Source: an uncultured Pseudomonadota bacterium
GTDB taxonomy: Bacteria; Myxococcota_A; Polyangia; HGW-17
DNA: 8,457 nt
Reading direction: 5' to 3'
NCBI GenBank assembly: GCA_938004375.1
Contig: CALKWH010000202.1
Coordinates: 1 to 8,457, forward strand
The first letter of the stretch is position 1; the number at the start of each line of letters is the position of its first letter. The notes under the pieces are model-generated. The model saw only the letters and a program-made list of their open reading frames with translations. It did not search any database and had not been told where the DNA came from. Made by a program: the position numbers and the translations under genes. This document shows positions 1 through 6,216 of this stretch, piece after piece.

Positions 1-66
1 CGACCTTGTCACGACGGGGATAGTACGATGTGCGGATGGACTTCATGCGAAAACGAACGCCTTTCT

Positions 67-91
67 CCGGCCCGCCATGGGCCGGGTTTCT
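67..91 (+). terminator. Possible rho-independent terminator
   Basis: A 7-bp GC stem CCGGCCC (67-73)/GGGCCGG (79-85) with the 5-base loop GCCAT is followed by GTTTCTT. The short, interrupted T-tract makes it a mediocre terminator. On the + strand it would insulate the cas operon from an upstream gene outside the window. It is also the first of three similar palindromes, so termination may not be its only or real role. Confidence 0.35.
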
Positions 92-136
92 TCGACCCGC
101 AGCGGGCCGACGGGTGACCGGCCCGCAGCGGGCCGG
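67..136. repeat. Three tandem GC-rich palindromic units, 25-26 bp apart
   Basis: Palindromes are centred near 76, 101 and 127. Units 1 (67-85) and 3 (118-136) have identical 7-base arms, CCGGCCC and GGGCCGG. Units 2 and 3 share the exact 14-mer CCCGCAGCGGGCCG (96-109 and 122-135), and each is followed a few bases later by GGGTGA. Unit 3 is a perfect palindrome with 9-base arms around a single A. The spacing is too tight for a CRISPR array, which needs about 30-40 bases of spacer between repeats. Because the arms are the same, unit 1 could also pair with unit 3. Function unknown: stacked terminators, a protein-binding array or a degenerate repeat relic are all possible. Confidence 0.6.
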
Positions 137-170
137 TGTGGGTGAAGGGGCGCGTGTCCATCCTGGAGCT

Positions 171-207
171 CCCGTGTTCCCATGAGTTCGCTCACTTGAA
201 GCACGGG
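171..207. other. Imperfect hairpin with TTCG loop
   Basis: Outer arm CCCGTGTTC (171-179) pairs with GAA (198-200) and CACGGG (202-207), with one bulged G at 201. A symmetric 3x3 internal loop (180-182 against 195-197) leads to an inner stem TGAG/CTCA (183-186/191-194) closed by the tetraloop TTCG. That is 13 base pairs in 37 bases. It lies about 140 bases upstream of the likely cas promoter, so it would not be in the cas mRNA leader. It could be part of a small RNA or the end of an upstream transcript. No promoter of its own was recognised. Confidence 0.35.
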
Positions 208-345
208 CCGACGTGATGTCGTATGGGCGCCTCCTTACAAATTCCCGCGCCTCCTGTCAAGCAGGAAATAACCCCATACCGGAACTTTCCGCTCGCGAAT
301 CCGCTTCCGGCGCTTCCCGCAAACATCGGGCATTATTTTTTCAGG

Positions 346-375
346 TTGACATGTACACTTTTTTTGTCAGAGATT
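346..375 (+). promoter_or_regulatory. Probable cas operon promoter with overlapping inverted repeat
   Basis: A perfect -35 hexamer TTGACA (346-351) sits in an AT-rich island with T-runs on both sides (336-341 and 359-365). The best -10 at an 18-base spacer is GAGATT (370-375), only 3 of 6 matches, so the promoter may be weak or need an activator. Overlapping it are a 5-bp inverted repeat TGACA-N13-TGTCA (347-351/365-369) and the small palindrome TGTACA (352-357), which could form an operator. The distance to the cas3 ATG (about 45-65 bases) suits a short leader. The -10 assignment and any regulator are inference. Confidence 0.45.
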
Positions 376-418
376 GGACCGCGTACCGTCTGAAGGCCGA
401 CGACGAAAGGATCCCGCG

Positions 419-2992
419 ATGACCATGGACTTTTGCGAGTTGTTTCAAAAGATGACGGGACACGAGGCGCCCTTCCCCTGGCAAACGGAGCTGGCCCGGC
501 GGGAAGATTGCGGCAACCGGCTCGTGAACGTCGAGACGGGCATGGGCAAGACCCAGGGGGTGCTGGGGGCGTGGGTGTTCCATCGCGTGGTTCGGAAAGA
601 CGACCGCTGGCCGCGTCGTCTGGTGTGGTGCCTGCCGATGCGGACCCTGGTCGAACAGACCCGCGACGAGCTCGCCGCCTGCGTCCAAAAGGCCGGGCTC
701 TCCATCGGGGTACACACTGTCATGGGCGGCGAGGATTCGGGTGACTGGCACCTGTACCCCGAGCGGAACGCGGTGCTCGTGGGAACGCAGGACATGCTGC
801 TCTCCCGGGCCCTCAACCGCGGCTACGCCTCGGCCCGGGCCCGCTGGCCCATGGAGTTCGGCCTGCTCCACTGTGATTGCCTGTGGGTGCTCGACGAGGT
901 CCAGCTCATGGACGTGGGCCTGTCGACCACGGCCCAATTGCAGGCGTTCCGGGAGCTGGACCGTGCCAGGACGCCGAGACCGACGTGGTCCTGGTGGATG
1001 AGCGCCACCCTGCGGTCCGACTGGCTGCGGACGGTGGACACGGCCAAGATGATCGATTCTGTAGGGGACCATCCGGTATCCGTCACCGACGGGGACCGGA
1101 GAGGGGCGCTCTGGACCACGGTCGCCAAACCGTTGAGCCTGGTCCCCGCCATGGAAGACAAGGAACTGGCATCGTACGTGGCGGAGCACCAGGCAAAGGG
1201 CGGCACAACGCTGGTCATCGTGAACACGGTGAAACGTGCGGTGACCTTGTACGAGGCGCTGCATAAACGCAAGGATCTCAAGAGTGATCTGCGCCTCGTG
1301 CATTCCCGGTTCCGACCCCACGAACGAGAGGCCTGGCGAAAGGAGTTCCTGCATCGGGGGGCCGATGCCAGAGCCGGACGGATCATCGTCTCCACCCAGG
1401 TGGTCGAGGCCGGCGTCGATCTTTCGGCCGACTGCCTGATCACCGAACTCGCGCCCTGGTCCTCCATGGTCCAGCGCTTCGGCCGCGCCGCCCGTTATGG
1501 AGGAACCGCAAAGGTCCACGTGGTGGACATCACCGAGGAGAAGAAGGCGCCTCCATATGGTCTCGCCGAGCTCGAGGCCGCGAAGGGAGCGCTGGCAGGG
1601 ATGAGCGACGTGTCCCTGAAGGGGTTGGGCGAACGGCAGGCGTCCTTGACGCCCGGGGAATTGGCTGCGCTGTACCCCTATTCCCCCGAGTTCCTGCTGC
1701 TGCGTCGGGAGCTCGACGACCTGTTCGACACCACGCCGGACCTCACCGGAGCCGACCTGGACGTCTCCCGGTACATCCGAAGCGGAGAAGAGCGTGACTG
1801 CCAACTTTTCTGGCGGGAACTGGAGAAGGGGACACGGCCCGGGGACGACCTGCGACCCGCGCGCGAGGAGTTGTGCGCTGCGCCCGTCGGGGAAGTTCGC
1901 AAGTGGTTCGAAGGCGCGCCCAAGGATCAGGGAATTCTGTTCTGGAGATGGGACTACCTCGACGGCACCTGGGTGCCTGCGAAAAAGGACAACGTGACAC
2001 CGGGCCAGATCTTCCTGTGCGCAGCCCGTGCCGGCGGTTATTCCGAAAAAACAGGCTTCTCACCCAGGAGCAAGCCGGCGCCGGTGGTTCCCTTGGAACT
2101 GACTCCCAAAGCGGAGCTCGGTGCCGACGCGCGGGAGGAAGACGAAGCCCTGGCGAAGACCGACGCGTGGCGGACCATCGCCGACCACGGGGCCGATGTG
2201 GCAAAAGTGCTCGGTGAGGTGGTCGACGACGCCCATATACCCGCCCGAACATACGAGATCCTGGACCTGGCCGCACGATGGCATGACCTGGGCAAGGCCC
2301 ACCCCGCGTTCGTCTCGCTGCTGGTTCCGGGCGAATCGCCGTTGGACGGTCCCATCGCCAAGGCCCCCGGTTCCGCATGGAAGCCTGGTCCTGCCCGATA
2401 TGAGATTCTCTCCGACGGGGTCGCGGACGCGCGCCCCGGGTTCAGACACGAACTGGCGTCCGCGCTCGCCCTGCTCGACGCGCTGCGACAGGTGGATCCA
2501 AATCATGAAGGGCTGCTGGGCCCGTGGCGAGAGTGGTTCGGCGATACAAAAGAGGTGTCCGCCGAAGGTTCGACCTCGGCCAACCAAACCGCGCTCCAGC
2601 AAGCCTTGGTGAAGTTGAGCGCCTTGGAGCTGGACCTGTTGCTGTACCTCATCGCGTCACACCACGGCAAGGTCCGCATGGGATTCTGCGCCACCCCGGC
2701 CGACCAACGCCACCCGGTTTCCCGGGAGGGGGAGGACATGCCCATCCGGGGCGTGCTGGACGGCGACACGCTGCCGGCGGTGGACCTGACCCTGCCCGGT
2801 GGCGCCATGGCCACACTCCCGGAGACCACGCTATCCCTGGAACCCGCCGCCCTGGGGCTCTCCCCCCTGACCGGAGCGAGCTGGACCCAGCGTTGCTGCG
2901 GGCTCCTGGCCGAGCACGGGCCGTGGGCGCTGGCCTGGATGGAGTCATTGCTGCGCGCCGCCGACATCCGGGCGTCGAGGAGGTCGTCATGA
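419..2992 (+). CDS. cas3: Type I-G CRISPR-associated helicase/nuclease Cas3
   Basis: This 857-residue protein is the DNA-degrading enzyme of the system, recruited after target recognition to unwind and cut the displaced strand. The N-terminal half is an SF2 helicase: Walker A ETGMGKT (39-45), LPMRTLVEQT (72-81), motif II DEVQ (159-162), SAT (195-197), STQVVEAGVD (325-334) and QRFGRAAR (352-359). The C-terminal part is an HD nuclease: H590, WHDLGK (621-626, with H622/D623), H677, SHHG (747-750) and a final AAD (D849). Helicase-first, HD-last order is the GSU0051/type I-G arrangement; most other Cas3 proteins have HD first. All key residues are present, so it should be active. ATG at 419 is chosen because AAAGGA (406-411) lies 7 bases upstream; an in-frame TTG at 374 falls inside the promoter region. 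The gene leads the operon and its stop overlaps the csx17 start (ATGA). Confidence 0.96.
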   Translation: MTMDFCELFQKMTGHEAPFPWQTELARREDCGNRLVNVETGMGKTQGVLGAWVFHRVVRKDDRWPRRLVWCLPMRTLVEQTRDELAACVQKAGLSIGVHTVMGGEDSGDWHLYPERNAVLVGTQDMLLSRALNRGYASARARWPMEFGLLHCDCLWVLDEVQLMDVGLSTTAQLQAFRELDRARTPRPTWSWWMSATLRSDWLRTVDTAKMIDSVGDHPVSVTDGDRRGALWTTVAKPLSLVPAMEDKELASYVAEHQAKGGTTLVIVNTVKRAVTLYEALHKRKDLKSDLRLVHSRFRPHEREAWRKEFLHRGADARAGRIIVSTQVVEAGVDLSADCLITELAPWSSMVQRFGRAARYGGTAKVHVVDITEEKKAPPYGLAELEAAKGALAGMSDVSLKGLGERQASLTPGELAALYPYSPEFLLLRRELDDLFDTTPDLTGADLDVSRYIRSGEERDCQLFWRELEKGTRPGDDLRPAREELCAAPVGEVRKWFEGAPKDQGILFWRWDYLDGTWVPAKKDNVTPGQIFLCAARAGGYSEKTGFSPRSKPAPVVPLELTPKAELGADAREEDEALAKTDAWRTIADHGADVAKVLGEVVDDAHIPARTYEILDLAARWHDLGKAHPAFVSLLVPGESPLDGPIAKAPGSAWKPGPARYEILSDGVADARPGFRHELASALALLDALRQVDPNHEGLLGPWREWFGDTKEVSAEGSTSANQTALQQALVKLSALELDLLLYLIASHHGKVRMGFCATPADQRHPVSREGEDMPIRGVLDGDTLPAVDLTLPGGAMATLPETTLSLEPAALGLSPLTGASWTQRCCGLLAEHGPWALAWMESLLRAADIRASRRSS

Positions 2993-5214
2993 GCCTGCAC
3001 CTGCATCACCTGACGGGCTGCACTCCGACCCCGTTGGCCGGATACCTCAAGGCGCTGGGAGTCCTGCGCCTGATCGCCTCCCAGGCCGACGCGGAAGCGC
3101 GGGGTTGCTGGCGGGACGAACACTTCGTGCTGGGCACCCGCCTGGGCGAGGAGGAACTGGCGGACTTCTTTCTGAAGCAGTACGCACCGACTCCGTTCGT
3201 CGCCCCCTGGAACAAGGGTGGAGGATTTTTCTCTAAGGCGGACTTCCTGGAAAGGATGGAGTCGTCCCCCTTGCCCAGACTGAAGCCGTATCAGGAGGGC
3301 ATCCGGGCTGCACGGGAATTGTGCCTCGACATGGAGCGGGCGGCGGCGGAAGTATGGAAAATCAAGGACGAGCCGAAGACGCTGCCGAAGGCCGAGAAGG
3401 AAGCGCTGCGAAACAGCCAGGACTACAAGGCGAGGCTCGCCCAAGCCGAACGGGTGTACAGGAGATACAAGGGCGACTTTCTTCCCGAGTGCAGGCTGCG
3501 GTGGCGGGGTCCGCATCTGGAGTGGCTGGACGCCGCCATGATCCTGCGCCCGGGCGACAAGCCCGTCTACCCCGCCCTGTTCGGCTCGGGGGGCAACGAT
3601 GGGCGGCTCGATTTCACGAAGATTTTCATGGAGATGTTCCAGGAGCTCTTCGATGTGTCGTCCACCGAGGCGCCCGTGTCGGAGTTGACCCGCGCCCTCT
3701 TGCGTCACGCCCTGCTCGGCACCCCGGAGCTGGGGACCGGCGAATACATCATCGGCATGTATCACCCCGGCGCAGCCGGGGGCGCCAACTCCACCTGCGG
3801 ACTCGTCGGACGACGCAACGTCAATCCGTGGGACTTCCTGCTCGTGATGGAAGGCGCCATGCTCTTTTCTGCCGCCGGATCCAGGAGGCTGGCGAGCGGA
3901 ACGGGCGCCTCGGTGAGCGCGCCTTTCACCGTCCACGGCGCACCGGCCGGGCATACGACAGCCAGCGCCACGGAGAAGCTGGCCCGCGGGGAGCAGTGGA
4001 TGCCCCTGTGGAACCGGCCCGTGCGCCTGGACGAGTTGCGGTCTTTGCTGGGTGAAGGCCGCGCCCAGGTCGGGCGCACACCCACCCGCCAGCCGGTCGA
4101 CCTGGCCCGCGCCGTCGCCCGTCTGGGCGTGAGCCGGGGGGTCGACTCCTTCGAGCGGTACGCCTTCCTGGAACGCAACGGGCAAGCGAACTTTGCGGTG
4201 CCCCTGGGACGATGGAAGGTGGTCACCCAGCCCAACCAGGAGCTGCTCGCCGACCTCGATGCCTGGTTGGGCCGCTTCCAGCGGGCGGCACGGGACAAGG
4301 TCGCTCCCGCTCGCCTGGGCCTGCTCGGACGACGCTTGACGGACGCCGTACTCGGCGTGACCACCCGGGGCGCCGAGCCCCTTCGCTGGCAGGATCTGTT
4401 ACTGGCCCTGGCCGACGCGGATGCCGCGCTGGCCGTGGGCACCGGCATCTCGGCCGGCGCCCTGTCGGGGCTCAGACCGGGATGGCTCGCGGCGGCGGAC
4501 GACGGCTCTCCGGAACTGAGGCTGGCCCTGGCTTTGGCGGCGGTACATGGCGTGAGGCACCATTTCCTCCCGTTGGACCGCTTCGGTCGCCTGTCCACCT
4601 CCGACGAGGGAAAGCGCCTGGCCTCCGATCCACGAGTGGTATGTGCGGGTCGGGATTTCCTCACAGACGCATGCGCCCTGGTCCGGCGACGCCTCGTCGA
4701 GAGCGCAGGGAACCACGACGGACAACTGGACATGACACCCATACATGCTGCGGTCACGGCAGACCTGCGGGACCTGTCCTTGCTCTTGCGGGGGGTACTC
4801 GACGGCGGGCGCATCCTTCGCCTGGCCCGCTCCCTGATGATGCTGGATCCTGTTGCCCTCAAAGAACGCCCTCGACAACTTCGCCCGCCTGAGGGCCAAG
4901 GCCTCCCGGTGGACGACGCCTTCGCCATGCTCCGGTTCTGCCTGCTGCCCCGGCACCTGGTCACGGACGACGAATGGCGGATTCCGGTTCGGGAGGCCGT
5001 GTTCCATCGCCTGAGCTCCGGCGACTTCGCGGAAGCCATCCGACAGGGGGCCGCTCACTTGCGATCCCATGGACGCATCCCTCCGATCTCGGTCGCCTCC
5101 GGGGACGCCCGCCTGCTGGCTGCGAGCATGGCGTTCCCGATTTCGCGCTCCACACGCGACCAACTTCAACGACAATTCATTTCACCCACGAAAGAAAAGG
5201 GAGCAATGCCATGA
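2989..5214 (+). CDS. csx17: Type I-G large subunit Csx17 (Cas8u2/Cas8g)
   Basis: This 741-residue protein is the large-subunit (Cas8-like) component specific to type I-G, thought to take part in target or PAM recognition and in Cas3 recruitment. Family-typical segments are an N-terminal LTGCTPTPLAGYLKALGVLR (8-27), YAPTPFVAPWN (65-75), GGNDGRLDFT (201-210), NPWDFLLVMEGA (279-290) and RNGQANFAVPLGR (396-408). Length matches the family. The start is fixed by GAGGAGG (2977-2983), 5 bases before an ATG that overlaps the cas3 stop as ATGA, and by the N-terminal motif beginning within ten residues. The open frame extends back to 2524 inside cas3, but that part is a shadow. I looked in the 3' third for an internal start giving a Cas11-like small subunit and found no Met codon with a convincing ribosome binding site. 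No enzymatic motif is visible. The identification is strong; the detailed role is by family. Confidence 0.94.
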   Translation: MSLHLHHLTGCTPTPLAGYLKALGVLRLIASQADAEARGCWRDEHFVLGTRLGEEELADFFLKQYAPTPFVAPWNKGGGFFSKADFLERMESSPLPRLKPYQEGIRAARELCLDMERAAAEVWKIKDEPKTLPKAEKEALRNSQDYKARLAQAERVYRRYKGDFLPECRLRWRGPHLEWLDAAMILRPGDKPVYPALFGSGGNDGRLDFTKIFMEMFQELFDVSSTEAPVSELTRALLRHALLGTPELGTGEYIIGMYHPGAAGGANSTCGLVGRRNVNPWDFLLVMEGAMLFSAAGSRRLASGTGASVSAPFTVHGAPAGHTTASATEKLARGEQWMPLWNRPVRLDELRSLLGEGRAQVGRTPTRQPVDLARAVARLGVSRGVDSFERYAFLERNGQANFAVPLGRWKVVTQPNQELLADLDAWLGRFQRAARDKVAPARLGLLGRRLTDAVLGVTTRGAEPLRWQDLLLALADADAALAVGTGISAGALSGLRPGWLAAADDGSPELRLALALAAVHGVRHHFLPLDRFGRLSTSDEGKRLASDPRVVCAGRDFLTDACALVRRRLVESAGNHDGQLDMTPIHAAVTADLRDLSLLLRGVLDGGRILRLARSLMMLDPVALKERPRQLRPPEGQGLPVDDAFAMLRFCLLPRHLVTDDEWRIPVREAVFHRLSSGDFAEAIRQGAAHLRSHGRIPPISVASGDARLLAASMAFPISRSTRDQLQRQFISPTKEKGAMP

Positions 5215-6191
5215 ACCTCGATGTCCTCAACCACGCGAACCGAATACTGTTCAGCATTCCGCTGCGGCCGGTCCAGGGTGACCGCTTCCAGCCTACTGGC
5301 TTCCCCAACCTGGGGGCGGCCACCTACCAGACGAGCAGGGGCACCTGCCTGCTGGTCGAATCGGCCCAGAGCATGGCCAACCGGCTGGAGACCGTCTGCT
5401 GGGATGATTCCGTCCAGCGCCCGGTCGAAGTCCTGGACGGTCTGTCCTACGTCCGGGTCGAGCGCGGCGGGAAGTTCCTCACCTGCTCCATGCTGGAGGC
5501 GCACCGCATCAACAGCCCGTACATGCTGGAAGGGTCCGACAAAACCTTCTTCAATCAGATCAAGGCTGAGCTCGGCGGGCTCGCCGAGGGGCCGATCGAC
5601 CGTCGGATGCTCACTGGAACGCTGTTTAAATACGACATCAGCGCGTTGCTGCACGGCGTGTTCCTGGCCAAGAAGGACCTGGCCGGCGGGCGCCTGCGCC
5701 TGGCACGCGCCCTGTCGGCGTTCGTCGAAGCCGAGGGCGTGCAGATCGCGGCTTCGGGCGGCGTCAAGAACGACCATGTGAATCCGTCGGGTGATGCCAA
5801 AAAGGGTTTCGGGAACGTGCCCTTCTCGAGGGACGAATACACGGCCGACAAGATGACCCTCTACGTCAACCTCGACCTCGCCCAGATACGCGGCTACGGT
5901 CTGGAACCGGCCCAGACCCGCTTGTTGATCCTGCTCGCGCTGTTCAAGGTGCGTGCGCTGCTCTCCGGCTCCCTGCGGTTCCGCACGGCCTGTGACCTGC
6001 GGGTTGTCGCGGAGGCGCTCCGCGCCGAAGCACTGGACTTCGCGCTGCCCGAGCTCGCACCGCTGGCGGACGCCCTTCGGGGGGCTGTGGCCGCCTGCCG
6101 CGACAAGATGGTGCAAACCACGGTGCGCTTCGAGGACTCCCTGACCACGGCGAGTGACTCGTCGGAAGCCACCGACGACGCGGAGGATTGA
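5211..6191 (+). CDS. csb1: Type I-G Cas7 backbone protein Csb1
   Basis: This 326-residue RAMP protein of the GSU0053/Csb1 family is the Cas7 subunit that polymerises along crRNA to form the Cascade backbone. Recognisable conserved blocks are GDRFQPTGFPNLGAA (23-37), LLVESAQSMANRLE (47-60), EAHRINSPYM (96-105), LLHGVFLAKKDL (146-157), KNDHVNPSG (186-194), GFGNVPFSRDEYTADK (199-214) and LDLAQIRGYGL (221-231). The last 18 residues form an acidic, Ser/Thr-rich, probably disordered tail ending DDAED. AGGGAG (5198-5203) lies 7 bases before the ATG, which overlaps the csx17 stop as ATGA, so translation is likely coupled. The open frame upstream of 5211 belongs to csx17 sequence read out of frame. 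Several copies per complex are expected; nothing in the sequence shows how the higher dose is achieved. Confidence 0.95.
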   Translation: MNLDVLNHANRILFSIPLRPVQGDRFQPTGFPNLGAATYQTSRGTCLLVESAQSMANRLETVCWDDSVQRPVEVLDGLSYVRVERGGKFLTCSMLEAHRINSPYMLEGSDKTFFNQIKAELGGLAEGPIDRRMLTGTLFKYDISALLHGVFLAKKDLAGGRLRLARALSAFVEAEGVQIAASGGVKNDHVNPSGDAKKGFGNVPFSRDEYTADKMTLYVNLDLAQIRGYGLEPAQTRLLILLALFKVRALLSGSLRFRTACDLRVVAEALRAEALDFALPELAPLADALRGAVAACRDKMVQTTVRFEDSLTTASDSSEATDDAED

Positions 6192-6216
6192 TCGCAAAAA
6201 CCACAAGGAGTCGACC

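Larger units (their letters stand above)
1..418. other. Non-coding upstream region of the cas operon
   Basis: I see no convincing gene in these 418 bases. All three forward frames lack a protein-like reading, and the only longer frame (213-422) begins at GTG, runs through the promoter and overlaps the cas3 start. The region is instead rich in potential secondary structure: three palindromes at 67-136, a long hairpin at 171-207, a small stem-loop at 252-266 (arms TCCTG/CAGGA) and a CCGGAA/TTCCGG pair at 279-284/305-310. Bases 331-370 are strikingly AT-rich against the GC-rich surroundings and contain the likely cas promoter. A gene may end or begin at the extreme left edge, but too little of it is present to call. 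Confidence 0.6.

Noticed and set aside
1..46. Possible start of a minus-strand gene (ATG at 46-44, open for 15 codons to the window edge) or the last codons of a + strand gene ending TAG at 21-23
   Set aside because: Either is possible, but 15 and 6 codons are too few to support a gene. The nearest purine-rich site for the minus-strand ATG is poorly spaced.
67..136. CRISPR array
   Set aside because: The three palindromic units are only 25-26 bp apart and imperfect, leaving no room for spacers. No other regularly spaced repeat occurs in the window.
316..341. Terminator CCCG-N7-CGGG followed by CATTATTTTTT
   Set aside because: The stem is only 4 bp and cannot be extended, and the T-run better fits the AT-rich element upstream of TTGACA.
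374..418. TTG start at 374 for cas3 (15 extra residues)
   Set aside because: It falls in the -10 region of the likely promoter and has no ribosome binding site, while ATG 419 has AAAGGA 7 bases upstream.
213..422. 69-codon forward frame starting GTG before cas3
   Set aside because: There is no ribosome binding site, it runs through the promoter-like patch, overlaps the cas3 start and shows no protein-like conservation pattern.
341..1804. 487-codon open frame on the minus strand opposite cas3
   Set aside because: It lies entirely antisense to a gene with all helicase motifs, and its translation is low-complexity Gly/Pro/Arg/His-rich with no domain. Long antisense frames are expected at this GC content. 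The same applies to the minus-strand frames at 2503-4185, 3762-5039, 5166-6233 and 6337-7221.
4732..5214. Internal start in csx17 for a Cas11-like small subunit (Met codons at 4732, 4837, 4927)
   Set aside because: None has a Shine-Dalgarno site at a usable distance.
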